DNA of 43,395 nucleotides from an uncultured Oscillospiraceae bacterium (GCA_947585425.1 CANPWZ010000015.1:1-43395), one strand, 5' to 3'; shown: positions 17,146 through 25,118, counted from the first letter of the stretch. Notes: generated by a model from the sequence alone, not told the origin. A program made the numbers and translations.

Positions 17146-17190
17146 ACAAAACGTCCCCCTCTTATGTAATGTTATATTCCTTTACAGTTA

Positions 17191-17703
17191 TTAAAACAGC
17201 AGTATCACCAGCAGCACCCCGCCGCTGAGGCCCAGGATCCCATATAGCCGTCCCAGCCGCTCCCGCCGCTCCTCGGCCTTTTTTCGCTGCTCCGTCAGGC
17301 GGGCCGCCGCCCGCTCCAGGGCCTGCCGCTGGCTGTCCCCGTCGTACCGGCCCAGCACGGTCCCCAGTTCCTCCAGGATGGCCGCGTCCTCACGCTCCAG
17401 GTACATCCGGGATGCGCCCATGCACTCCGTCCACACCTGCCGAAAGGGCCCTCCGTCCGGCGCGGAGGCTCCCCGGGCGCAGAGGCGGAAAAACCGCGCC
17501 GTTCTGCCGCCGATCCCCTCCGCCGCCCGCTCCAGCGCCTCGGGCAGGGGGGCCAGCCGCCAGCCCAGCTCCCGCTCCAGCGTCTCCACGGCGCTCTCCA
17601 GTTCCCGGAGATCCCGCACCCGGCCCGCCAGACGGCTCACCGCCGCCAGACCGATGCCCAGTCCTCCCAATGACAGCAGGACCGCGCCCAAAAACCGTAT
17701 CAT
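17191..17703 (-). CDS. spoIIIAB: Stage III sporulation protein AB
   Basis: Protein of 170 aa with an N-terminal TM (about 3-22), a helical cytoplasmic domain (RVRDLRELESAVETLERELGW is split over 28-50) and a C-terminal TM (about 150-168, GILGLSGGVLLVILLF). The two terminal anchors with a helical middle are typical of SpoIIIAB, which has been likened to type II secretion F-domain folds. ATG 17703 overlaps the spoIIIAA stop in an ATGA junction. Confidence 0.92.
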   Translation of the reverse strand: MIRFLGAVLLSLGGLGIGLAAVSRLAGRVRDLRELESAVETLERELGWRLAPLPEALERAAEGIGGRTARFFRLCARGASAPDGGPFRQVWTECMGASRMYLEREDAAILEELGTVLGRYDGDSQRQALERAAARLTEQRKKAEERRERLGRLYGILGLSGGVLLVILLF

Positions 17704-18611
17704 TGCAATTCCTCCACCCGGACCGTCCGCCGCGCGCCGGTCCGCTCGATCAACACCAGCCGGCGGAACACGCCGGCGGACAGCAGGTCACGGTAGATTG
17801 GCCTCCGCCTCATCGACTCCAGGCCGGAGCCGTGGGCGGTGGCGATGAGCTCCACCCCGCACCCCGCCGCCCGGACGACGGCCTCCACGTCCGCGGGGTC
17901 GGTGATCTCGTCGGCGGCCAGCACCTGGGGGTTCATCCCCCGCAGCAGGATGGACAACCCCAGGGCCTTGGGGCAGCCGTCCATCACGTCGGTGCGGCGG
18001 CCTGCGTCCAGTTGGGCCTCTCCCCGCCACAGGGCGGCGATCTCCCCGCGCTCGTCGGCCACCCCCACCCGGTGAGGGGCGATCCCCTCCCCGTCGGAGA
18101 GGGCGCGGACCAGATCCCGCAGCAGGGTGGTCTTTCCCGCCCCCGGCGGGGCCAGGATCAGGGTGCTGAGGAACCGCCCTTCCTCGGTCAGCCGGGGCAG
18201 CAGCGGGACGGCCTGTCCCCTGATCTGCCGTGCCACCCGGATGTTCAGCGACGACAGTTCCCGCAGGGTGACGATCTCTCCGTCTTTACAAACCGCCGTG
18301 CCGCAGAGTCCGATCCGGTGGCCTCCACGCAGGGTCACAAAGCCCCGCCGCACTCTGTCCAGCACGGTGTGGGCGGAGGACTGGGTGGCGTTCTCCAGGG
18401 TCTGGCGGAGATGCTCCTCGTCCACCGCGGGACCGCCCGCCTCCAGCTCTCCCTCCGGCAGCAGGACGGTCATGGAGAAGCCCCGGCGGAGGCGGAACTC
18501 CTCCGCCTCCACCAGCCGCCGCCCGTCCAGCCGGGCGAGGCTGTCCCTCAGGCTTTTTGGCAGCGCCTCCGCCGCCTGTTCCCAGGCCGCCCGCTTGTCC
18601 ACATCAGCCAC
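17700..18611 (-). CDS. spoIIIAA: Stage III sporulation protein AA (ATPase)
   Basis: Cytoplasmic P-loop ATPase of 303 aa, proposed to power the SpoIIIA channel. Walker A is APPGAGKTT (154-162), followed by LLRDLVRAL; the Walker B region reads AADEITDPADVEAV and a sensor-like ATAHGSGLESMRRR lies near 255. The N-terminal part has LENATQSSAHTVLDRVRRG and GGHRIGLCGTAV, which are diagnostic. The start is GTG 18611 with AAAGGCGG upstream. It is the first gene of the spoIIIA operon, 17 bases downstream of the predicted sigma-E -10 box. Confidence 0.95.
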   Translation of the reverse strand: MADVDKRAAWEQAAEALPKSLRDSLARLDGRRLVEAEEFRLRRGFSMTVLLPEGELEAGGPAVDEEHLRQTLENATQSSAHTVLDRVRRGFVTLRGGHRIGLCGTAVCKDGEIVTLRELSSLNIRVARQIRGQAVPLLPRLTEEGRFLSTLILAPPGAGKTTLLRDLVRALSDGEGIAPHRVGVADERGEIAALWRGEAQLDAGRRTDVMDGCPKALGLSILLRGMNPQVLAADEITDPADVEAVVRAAGCGVELIATAHGSGLESMRRRPIYRDLLSAGVFRRLVLIERTGARRTVRVEELQ

Positions 18612-18627
18612 CCGCCTTTCTGCCTTG

Positions 18628-18657
18628 ACTATATGAGGGCCCGTCCCGCTTTATGAC
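18628..18657 (-). promoter_or_regulatory. Predicted sigma-E promoter of the spoIIIA operon
   Basis: On the minus strand GTCATAAA (18650-18657) and CATATAGT (18628-18635) are separated by 14 bases. The boxes resemble the Bacillus sigma-E consensus (about GTCATATT, 13-15 bases, CATACAAT), and spoIIIA is a known sigma-E operon in Bacillus. The distance to the GTG start is also suitable. Confidence 0.65.
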
Positions 18658-18714
18658 CGGCAGGCGGTATTTGCAGTTTTGTTACAATCAGTTGCGGACT
18701 TCGTTACGTTTCTG

Positions 18715-18723
18715 TGCTATACT
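18715..18723 (+). promoter_or_regulatory. Predicted extended -10 promoter for the two-component operon
   Basis: TGC directly before TATACT (18718-18723) gives an extended -10 element; no good -35 is seen at 17 bases. It lies 31 bases upstream of the response regulator ATG and is back to back with the spoIIIA promoter. Confidence 0.5.
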
Positions 18724-18754
18724 TTTGGCAGATCAGAGACAGAGGAGAACGGCT

Positions 18755-19414
18755 ATGGCACATATTCTCATCGTAGAGGACGAGGAACACATCGCCCGGA
18801 TGATCGAGGCCACCCTGGCCCTGGGCAGTCACACCAGCCGGTGGTGCGACAACGGCGGCGACGCGCCGGCCCTCATCGAAAAGGGCGGCTTCGACCTGAT
18901 CCTGCTGGACGTGATGCTCCCCGGCCTGGACGGCTTTGCCGTCATGGAGCGCATCCGGGGGCTGAATATCCCCGTCATCTTCCTCTCCGCCATGCAGGAG
19001 GTGGCCGACAAGGTCAGAGGCCTCCGGCTGGGCGCGGAGGACTACATCTCCAAGCCCTTTGAACCCCTAGAGCTGCTGGCGAGGGTGGACGTAGTCCTCC
19101 GCCGCCGGGGCAGGGGCCAGGATGTGCTGGAGTACGGCCCCATCCGGCAGGACCTGGGCAGCCACACCGTCACACTGGACGGGGAGCCGGTGGCCCTCTC
19201 CCCCAAGGAGTTCGACCTGCTCAAGGTGTTCCTCCAGCACCAGAACCTGGCCCTCAGCCGGGACAGGCTGCTGTCCATGGTGTGGGGGTATGAGTTCGCC
19301 GGAGAGAGCCGCACGGTGGACATCCACGTCCAGCGGCTCCGCCAGAAGCTGGGGCTCACCGACAGGCTGGTCACCCTCACCCGGGTGGGCTACCGGCTGG
19401 AGAAGCTGAAATGA
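18755..19414 (+). CDS. OmpR-family response regulator
   Basis: Two-component response regulator of 219 aa. The receiver domain (1-115) has the acidic pair in VEDEE, the phospho-acceptor Asp52 in LLDVMLPGLDG, a switch residue in FLSAM (Ser rather than Thr is the first residue) and the conserved Lys in ISKPFEP. The winged-helix output domain (about 125-219) has LSPKEFDLLKVFLQHQ and SRTVDIHVQRLRQKLG. ATG 18755 follows AGAGGAGAA; longer readings start upstream of the promoter. The stop overlaps the kinase start in an ATGA junction, so the pair is cotranslated. Target genes are unknown. Confidence 0.95.
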   Translation: MAHILIVEDEEHIARMIEATLALGSHTSRWCDNGGDAPALIEKGGFDLILLDVMLPGLDGFAVMERIRGLNIPVIFLSAMQEVADKVRGLRLGAEDYISKPFEPLELLARVDVVLRRRGRGQDVLEYGPIRQDLGSHTVTLDGEPVALSPKEFDLLKVFLQHQNLALSRDRLLSMVWGYEFAGESRTVDIHVQRLRQKLGLTDRLVTLTRVGYRLEKLK

Positions 19415-20880
19415 GATTATGGCAGAAGATCTTTCTCACCACCCTGGCGCTGATGGTGCTGTCCACCACCCTGGTGTCCGTCCTGCTGCTCAAGACCAGC
19501 CGGGACGCCCTGTGGCAGCGGGAGGGCCAGCGGGCGGTGACCCAGCAGCGCTACCTGGCCGGGATCCTCCGGGCGGGGGTGGTGAGCCGGCGGCTCCAGC
19601 TGGGCCTTGTGCAGCTGGAGGAGGACGAGGCCCGGCAGACCGCCGTGCAGGTGCTGTCCCAGCAGGCCACGGACAGCTACCTCTCCGGAATCGTCCTGCT
19701 GGACAGCGCCGGGGCCGCCCTGTATGACTCCATGCCCAGAGGCCTCTCTCCCCTCCCCGTCAGCGAGGAGGACGGCCCCGACGCCACGGTCTACGCGCTA
19801 CGCCGGGGCCTTGACGACGACGAGCAGTGGTGCCTGGTCTGCGCCATGCCCATCACGCTGGAATCCGTCGCCTTTCGGCTGGGCGCGGCCTACGACGTGA
19901 CCAGCCTCCAGCGGGAGCTCTCCGCCCAGGCGGAGCGCACCGTGCTGCTCTGCCTGGGATCCAGCTTTGCCGGGGCGGCCCTGTTGATGGTGCTGGTGTG
20001 GTTCCTGCTGCGGCCTCTGGCCGCCCTGGACAGGAGCGCCCGCCGGGTGGCCAGCGGGAGATATAGCGAGCGGCTGGACGAATCCGGCTCCGACGAGCTG
20101 GCCGCCCTGGCCAGGGACATGAACGCCATGGCCCAGGCGGTACAGGACCGGGTGGGGCAGCTGGAACAAGTGGCGGAGGACCGCCGGGTGTTCATCGGCA
20201 ACCTGGCCCACGAGATGAAGACCCCCCTCACCAGCATCCTGGGCTTCGCCGACCTGCTCTACCTCCCGAAGGAGGTCAGCGACGCCGACCGGGTGGAGTA
20301 CGCCCGGGTCATCTCGGAGGAGGCCAAACGCCTCAAATCCCTCTCCGGCAAGCTGCTGGAGCTCATCACCCTGGGCAGCGCCAACATCGAGCTGGCCCCC
20401 GCCCCCCTGAACGAGGTGGTGGACGAGGTGGCGGTGAGCCTCCGGCCCGTCATGGAGCAGAGCGGCCTCACCCTCACCTGCGCCTGTCCCGATGTGACGG
20501 TGGACATGGACCGGGAGCTGTTCAAGTCCCTGCTATACAATCTGCTGGACAACGGCCGCAAGGCCAGCGAGCGGGGCGGGACGCTGGAGCTGTCCGCCAA
20601 TGCGGGCGGCGGGACCGTCGCCATCCTGGTGCGGGACCACGGCCGGGGCATCCCACAGGATGAGATCGGCAAGGTCACCCAGCCCTTCTACATGGTGGAC
20701 AAGAGCCGTGCCCGGAAGGCCGGCGGCGCGGGGCTGGGGCTGGCCCTGTGCCGGGAGATCACGGACGTCCACCGGGGGACCATGGACATCCGGAGCGCGC
20801 TGGGAGAGGGGACGCTCATCACCCTGACCTTCCCCGTCAGCGCCCCGCAGGAAGGAGGCGAGATCCATGCGGAACGTTAG
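19411..20880 (+). CDS. Sensor histidine kinase
   Basis: Membrane histidine kinase of 489 aa, partner of the preceding regulator. TM1 is about 6-28, an extracytoplasmic sensor region about 29-170, TM2 about 176-200, and then a HAMP domain (RPLAALDRSARRVASGRY, 200-255). The H-box is HEMKTPLTSILGF with His267. The ATPase domain has the N-box NLLDNGRKA, DHGRGIP and GAGLGLALCREI. The sensor domain is not recognised, so the signal is unknown. The last 14 bases overlap the next gene, which suggests the third protein belongs to the same signalling unit. Confidence 0.95.
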   Translation: MRLWQKIFLTTLALMVLSTTLVSVLLLKTSRDALWQREGQRAVTQQRYLAGILRAGVVSRRLQLGLVQLEEDEARQTAVQVLSQQATDSYLSGIVLLDSAGAALYDSMPRGLSPLPVSEEDGPDATVYALRRGLDDDEQWCLVCAMPITLESVAFRLGAAYDVTSLQRELSAQAERTVLLCLGSSFAGAALLMVLVWFLLRPLAALDRSARRVASGRYSERLDESGSDELAALARDMNAMAQAVQDRVGQLEQVAEDRRVFIGNLAHEMKTPLTSILGFADLLYLPKEVSDADRVEYARVISEEAKRLKSLSGKLLELITLGSANIELAPAPLNEVVDEVAVSLRPVMEQSGLTLTCACPDVTVDMDRELFKSLLYNLLDNGRKASERGGTLELSANAGGGTVAILVRDHGRGIPQDEIGKVTQPFYMVDKSRARKAGGAGLGLALCREITDVHRGTMDIRSALGEGTLITLTFPVSAPQEGGEIHAER

Positions 20881-21913
20881 ATTCATCCTGGCCGCCGTAG
20901 CCATCCTGCTGGCCGGGGCCATCGCCGCCCATCTGGCGGCGGACGCCGTGGTGCGCCCCTCCGCGGATCGGATACAGTCCGCCGGAGCAGTGTCCATCCC
21001 CACCGTGCTGGGCCAGACGGCGGAGGAGGTGCTGTTTTTCCCTTGGTCCATGTACGACACCGACCGGCTCTACCCCCTCTCCGAGCAGGACGCGGTGGAC
21101 GTATTCGACCTGTCGGCGCTCAACGCCTCCACCATCAGGGAGGCCGCCAAGGCTATGGAGGAGACCGGCGGACCGGCCTACGGCAATCCGCTGTTGGTCA
21201 TGCTCACCGTCTTCTCCACCTTTGAGGGCCTGGACCTCTCCTGGGAGGAACTGTTCTCCTCCATGGAGTGGAATGTCCCGCCCCAGGAGGATGCCCCCGG
21301 ACCCGTCCACCTGTTCCTGCGGGAGCTGCCCGCCGCCCTGAAGGAGGATGGCGTCCCTGTCACCTTCAGCTTTGCCCTGAACATGGGCGGCAGCGCCAAC
21401 GCCGTCAGCTTCCTGATCCGCCCGGAACAGGCGGAGCCCGTCACCCAGGAGCAGCAGGAGGCCGCCCTCCGGCAGGTGGACGGCGATCTGCGGCAGCTGT
21501 TCCAGTACGGACACGATCCCCGGTCCTCCGAAATGAGCCTCCTGCTCCTGGAGTCCTTCGGCGTCCTGCGGGACTATTCTGACTACTGTCTGGAACAGTG
21601 GTTCCCCTGGTGGGACATGGACATCGACTATATCAGATCTTCCTGGGGCGGATATGACCCCGCAATGCTGGAAAACTGGACCTTTCTGCACGCGGATTGG
21701 GATCCGGGGATCAACTCCTTCGCGGCGGACCCGGACCTTCCTCTGGAGGAATTTCTGTCCAACGCCGAAAGCCTCTACAATTTCACCGGCATCCAGATCG
21801 TCAACACCCAGCAGCAGATCCTGGTGCTGTTCACCACCAACAGCGGGCTGGTATTCGGCGTGTACTACGACGTCCAGCTGGGACGCTGGTCCGGCGTTGG
21901 CGTGATGAACTGA
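20867..21913 (+). CDS. Unrecognised membrane-anchored extracytoplasmic protein of the two-component operon
   Basis: Protein of 348 aa that I do not recognise. It has an N-terminal signal anchor (about 5-24, FILAAVAILLAGAIAAHLAA) with no clear lipobox, and a long hydrophilic, acidic, Trp/Tyr-rich remainder with only one visible cysteine (SDYCLEQW). Distinct stretches are FFPWSMYDTDRLYPL, FPWWDMDIDYIRSSW and GVYYDVQLGRWSGVGV, the last two beta-rich in appearance. AAGGAGGCG precedes the ATG, which lies inside the kinase gene (14-base overlap). Coupled translation with a histidine kinase suggests an accessory sensor or a cell-surface modulator, but this is inference. Confidence 0.75.
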   Translation: MRNVRFILAAVAILLAGAIAAHLAADAVVRPSADRIQSAGAVSIPTVLGQTAEEVLFFPWSMYDTDRLYPLSEQDAVDVFDLSALNASTIREAAKAMEETGGPAYGNPLLVMLTVFSTFEGLDLSWEELFSSMEWNVPPQEDAPGPVHLFLRELPAALKEDGVPVTFSFALNMGGSANAVSFLIRPEQAEPVTQEQQEAALRQVDGDLRQLFQYGHDPRSSEMSLLLLESFGVLRDYSDYCLEQWFPWWDMDIDYIRSSWGGYDPAMLENWTFLHADWDPGINSFAADPDLPLEEFLSNAESLYNFTGIQIVNTQQQILVLFTTNSGLVFGVYYDVQLGRWSGVGVMN

Positions 21914-21956
21914 GCGCAAAATTTACAGGTCCGATACAGTTCTTTGGTGCCTTCGC

Positions 21957-22005
21957 GCCCCTCTCCGGGGGATGATGGGGACAGGCTCCCCACCCGGAGA
22001 GGGGC
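21957..22005. other. Large intergenic hairpin
   Basis: Perfect 13-bp inverted repeat GCCCCTCTCCGGG (21957-21969) and CCCGGAGAGGGGC (21993-22005). The 23-base loop can itself form a GGGGA/TCCCC stem (21977-21990). Only CCTTT follows, so it is a poor rho-independent terminator on the plus strand; it may be an RNA stability, processing or attenuation element between the unknown protein and the amidase. Confidence 0.6.
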
Positions 22006-22032
22006 CCTTTGACAGAAAGAGAGGTCACCGCC

Positions 22033-22788
22033 ATGCCCCAGAACACGACATACCCAATGACTCCTTCTCCCGGCGGACGCCGGCCCCGCCGCCGCAGGTC
22101 TCGCCTGCCGGTCTTTCTCCTGATGGGGATGGTCATCGCCCTGGCGGCGGTCCTCCTGCTGACCGTTCTGCGGCCCTCCGCCGAAGCGCCTGATACTGAG
22201 CCCAGCGCCCCGCCTCCGGCCTCCGACGCGCTGACGGCGTCCGCGCCTCCGCCTACCCCCTCCCCGGAGCAGAACAATCTGCGGGACATCCCCGTCCCCG
22301 GCTGGATCACCCAGGACATCCTGCCCCTGAACGAGTGGTCCCGGCCAGGGGACGCCCTGCCCCAGGTGAACGGCGTGGTGGTCCACTACGTGGGCAATCC
22401 CGGCACCACAGCGGAGCAGAACCGCAGCTACTTCAAGAACCTGGCCGAGACCCATGAGGCCTACGCCAGCAGCCACTTCCTGGTGGGCATCGACGGGAAG
22501 ATCATCCAGTGCGTACCCCTGAATGAGATCGCCTACTGCTCCACCGTCCGCAACGCCGACACCATCTCCATCGAGTGCTGCCACTCGGACGCCGAGGGCA
22601 AATTCACCGAGGATACCATGGCGTCCCTGGTGAAGCTGGTGGACTGGCTCATCGACACCTACGATTTGAGGCGGGAGGACGTGATCCGCCACTACGATGT
22701 GGCCGGCAAGGAGTGCCCCATCTACTATGTCCGCAACCCGGACGCCTGGGAGGATTTTCTGGACGAACTGACCTTCCAAACTCCGTAA
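22033..22788 (+). CDS. Membrane-anchored N-acetylmuramoyl-L-alanine amidase (Amidase_2)
   Basis: Cell-wall hydrolase of 251 aa. A basic N terminus (RRPRRRRSR, 17-25) precedes a TM (about 26-46) and a Pro/Ser/Ala-rich wall-spanning linker (47-82). The amidase_2 domain (about 112-245) has Zn ligands His118 (VVHYVGNPG), His220 (IRHYDVAGKECP) and Cys228 in the same element, and SIECCHSD near 179. ATG 22033 follows GAGAGG; a TTG at 22009 is an alternative start, preceded by the hairpin arm GGAGAGGGG. It cleaves the bond between MurNAc and L-Ala of peptidoglycan. It lies downstream of the two-component genes, but the hairpin may separate the transcripts. Confidence 0.88.
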   Translation: MPQNTTYPMTPSPGGRRPRRRRSRLPVFLLMGMVIALAAVLLLTVLRPSAEAPDTEPSAPPPASDALTASAPPPTPSPEQNNLRDIPVPGWITQDILPLNEWSRPGDALPQVNGVVVHYVGNPGTTAEQNRSYFKNLAETHEAYASSHFLVGIDGKIIQCVPLNEIAYCSTVRNADTISIECCHSDAEGKFTEDTMASLVKLVDWLIDTYDLRREDVIRHYDVAGKECPIYYVRNPDAWEDFLDELTFQTP

Positions 22789-22797
22789 AAGAGCGCG

Positions 22798-22834
22798 AAA
22801 AACCGGCCTGTGGAGCTTCCACAGGCCGGTTTTT
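22798..22834. terminator. Bidirectional terminator between amidase and dapL
   Basis: Stem AAAAACCGGCCTGTGGA with its complement (loop of about 3 bases) and A/T tails on both sides. It serves the converging amidase and dapL transcripts. Confidence 0.9.
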
Positions 22835-22849
22835 CTCGTATTTGACGTT

Positions 22850-24067
22850 TTAAAGGAGAGATTTGATGCGCTCCACGGCCTCTTTGGTGGCCTCAGCGTC
22901 TCCAAAGGCGGTGACCCGGATGTACCCCTCCCCGCTGGGTCCGAAGCCCGCGCCGGGGGTGGTGACCACGCAGGCCTTTTTCAGCAGCGTGTCGAAGAAG
23001 TCCCAGGAGCCCACGCCCTCGGGGGCGCGGAACCAGATATAGGGGGCGTTGACCCCGCCGTAGACGGTGAGCCCCGCGGCGGACAGGCCTTCCCGGATGA
23101 CCCTGGCGTTGTTCAGGTAGTAGTCGATGGACTGTTTGATCTGAGCCCTGCCCTCCGGGGTAAAGGTGGCCTCGGCGGCCCGCTGGATGACGTAGGGCAC
23201 GCCGTTGAACTTGGTGCCCTGCCGCCGGTTCCACAGGGCGTTGAGGGAGGCCCCCTCCCGCTTCAGCTCCTTGGGGATGACGGTGTAGGCGCAGCGGTTG
23301 CCGGTGAAGCCCGCCGTCTTGGAGAAGGAGCGGAACTCGATGGCGCAGGTCTTAGCCCCCTCCACCTCATAGATGGAGTGGGGGATGCCCTCCTCCCGGA
23401 TGAAGGCCTCATAGGCGGAGTCATAGAGAATGACGCTGTCGTGGGCGTTGGCGTAGTCCACCCAGACCTTCAGCTGCTCCTTGGTGGCCGCCGCGCCGGT
23501 GGGGTTGTTGGGGGAGCAGATGTAGATGAGATCGGGCGCCCGGCCCTGGGGCAGATCAGGGAAGAAACCGTTGTCCGCCGTGCAGGGCAGATAGACCAGG
23601 TTGGTCCACTTCTCCCCGTCGTGGTCCCCGGCCCGGCCCGCCATGGCGTTGGTGTCCACATACACCGGGTACACCGGGTCGCACACCGCCACCACATTGT
23701 CCGATGAGAAGATGTCCCCGATGTTGCCGCAGTCGCTCTTGGCCCCGTCGGACACGAAGATCTCGTCGTCGGCGATGTCCACGCCCTTGGCCTTGTAATC
23801 GTCCCGGATGGCGAAGCGGAGGAAGTCGTAGGCGCCGCAGGTCTCCTCGCAGTAGCCCCGGAAGGTCTCCTTGCGGCCCATCTCCTCGGTGGCCTTGTGC
23901 ATGGCCTCGATGACCGCCGGGGCCAGTGGCAGGGTCACGTCGCCGATCCCCAGGCGGATCAGGGGCATTGGGGTGCCCTCCGCCGAGAAGGCCCGCACCC
24001 GCCGTCCGATCTCCGGGAACAGATAGCCGCCGGGCAGCTTCAGAAAGTTCTGGTTGATGTGCGCCAT
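22850..24067 (-). CDS. dapL: LL-diaminopimelate aminotransferase
   Basis: PLP enzyme of 405 aa that converts tetrahydrodipicolinate directly to LL-diaminopimelate, bypassing the acylated route. The N terminus [17 protein letters not shown] and [18 protein letters not shown] are diagnostic of DapL; the PLP lysine is in [16 protein letters not shown] 24067 ([11 protein letters not shown]) is chosen because GGAGGG lies 7 bases upstream; an in-frame TTG at 24088 was rejected. It has its own promoter although dapF lies just upstream in the same direction. DapL implies the aminotransferase variant of DAP/lysine synthesis. Confidence 0.95.
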   Translation of the reverse strand: MAHINQNFLKLPGGYLFPEIGRRVRAFSAEGTPMPLIRLGIGDVTLPLAPAVIEAMHKATEEMGRKETFRGYCEETCGAYDFLRFAIRDDYKAKGVDIADDEIFVSDGAKSDCGNIGDIFSSDNVVAVCDPVYPVYVDTNAMAGRAGDHDGEKWTNLVYLPCTADNGFFPDLPQGRAPDLIYICSPNNPTGAAATKEQLKVWVDYANAHDSVILYDSAYEAFIREEGIPHSIYEVEGAKTCAIEFRSFSKTAGFTGNRCAYTVIPKELKREGASLNALWNRRQGTKFNGVPYVIQRAAEATFTPEGRAQIKQSIDYYLNNARVIREGLSAAGLTVYGGVNAPYIWFRAPEGVGSWDFFDTLLKKACVVTTPGAGFGPSGEGYIRVTAFGDAEATKEAVERIKSLL

Positions 24068-24103
24068 TTGCGCTCCCTCCTGTTGCAAAAGTTGAGTGAA
24101 ATC

Positions 24104-24132
24104 ATTTTACAACAGAGCGCTTTTGCCGTCAA
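24104..24132 (-). promoter_or_regulatory. Predicted sigma-A promoter for dapL
   Basis: On the minus strand TTGACG (24127-24132) and TAAAAT (24104-24109) are separated by 17 bases, within the 112-base dapF-dapL gap. Confidence 0.7.
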
Positions 24133-24179
24133 CCGGCAGGATGGCATGATTTTTCCTGCAAACCGGGCCATTTACTGGC

Positions 24180-24971
24180 CTATCCGTCAACTTCCCCCCG
24201 GAATACCTCCACCGCCGGCCCGGTGAGCAGGGCCCGGCCGTCGTCGGTGAGGGTCACCCGCAGCTCGCCGCCGGGGAGGCGGACGGCCACGTCCCGGCCG
24301 CACCTCCCCGCCCGGTGGAGGGCCGCTACGGCGGCGCAGGCCCCGGTGCCGCAGGCCATGGTCTCACCGCTGCCCCGCTCCCACACCCGGGCAGACAGAT
24401 GGGCCCCGTCGTCCACCCGGACAAACTCGGTATTCACCCTGTCCGGGAAATGAGGCCAATGCTCAAAGATGGGGCCGATGACCTCCAGGTCCAGTTCCTC
24501 CGGCTGTTCCACCTGGACAACGGAGTGAGGATTTCCCATGGACGCCGGAATAGATGTATAGTTGATTCCCTTTACAGTAATTCGAATAGGCGGCTCTACG
24601 ACCGGCTCCCCCATGTCCACCGTGGTTGAGGCCACTTTGCCCCCCTCCAGCCAGAGATTCATCCGCCGCTCCCCCGCCGCCGTCTCGATGGCCAGGCCGG
24701 TCTTGTCGGTCAGCCCGTTGTCATAGAGGAACTTTCCCAGGCAGCGGATGCCGTTGCCGCACATGGCGCCCTCCGAGCCGTCGGCGTTGAACATGACCAT
24801 TTTGAAGTCCGCCGTCTCCGACGGAAAGGCGCAGATGAGCCCGTCAGCCCCCACGCCGAAGTGCCGGTCGGACAGGCGGCGGGCCAGCCCCGGCAGATCC
24901 TCCGAGGCCTCCTCCAGACAGTTCAGAAAAATGTAGTCGTTGCCGCAGCCGTGGAGCTTGGAAAATCGCAT
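24180..24971 (-). CDS. dapF: Diaminopimelate epimerase
   Basis: Cofactor-independent racemase-type enzyme of 263 aa that converts LL-DAP to meso-DAP for peptidoglycan and lysine. Both catalytic cysteines are present: MCGNGIRCLG near 75 and ACGTGACAAV near 210. The N terminus FSKLHGCGNDYIFL is typical. ATG 24971 follows GGGGAGGGG; the much longer in-frame reading to 25958 is antisense to the divergent XRE gene and was rejected. It uses the product of dapL, the next gene on the same strand. A copy of the CTGTAAAG octamer lies in its coding sequence (24570-24577). Confidence 0.95.
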   Translation of the reverse strand: MRFSKLHGCGNDYIFLNCLEEASEDLPGLARRLSDRHFGVGADGLICAFPSETADFKMVMFNADGSEGAMCGNGIRCLGKFLYDNGLTDKTGLAIETAAGERRMNLWLEGGKVASTTVDMGEPVVEPPIRITVKGINYTSIPASMGNPHSVVQVEQPEELDLEVIGPIFEHWPHFPDRVNTEFVRVDDGAHLSARVWERGSGETMACGTGACAAVAALHRAGRCGRDVAVRLPGGELRVTLTDDGRALLTGPAVEVFRGEVDG

Positions 24972-25013
24972 ATCGGTCCCCTCCCCGTTGGTTTCAGCGA
25001 ATCTTATGCGGGA

Positions 25014-25065
25014 GGCAACCGAAAGTTGCCGGATAGTTGGTAGACCGCCACCGGCGATTGCCGGT
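25014..25065. promoter_or_regulatory. Two hairpins and near-repeats between dapF and the XRE gene
   Basis: GGCAAC-cgaaa-GTTGCC (25014-25030) and ACCGGC-gatt-GCCGGT (25050-25065). The right half of each is followed by a similar sequence, TTGCCGGATAGTT and TTGCCGGTAGATT, so the two dyads look like related operator sites. They lie just upstream of the XRE promoter. Binding by the XRE protein is a guess. Confidence 0.4.
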
Positions 25066-25089
25066 AGATTAAAGGCGTCAGGATGCTTC

Positions 25090-25118
25090 TTGCAAACCAC
25101 TGGGAAGGAGGGTATACT
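25090..25118 (+). promoter_or_regulatory. Predicted sigma-A promoter for the XRE gene
   Basis: TTGCAA (25090-25095) and TATACT (25113-25118) with a 17-base spacer. It excludes the in-frame GTG at 25119 as the translation start. Confidence 0.7.
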
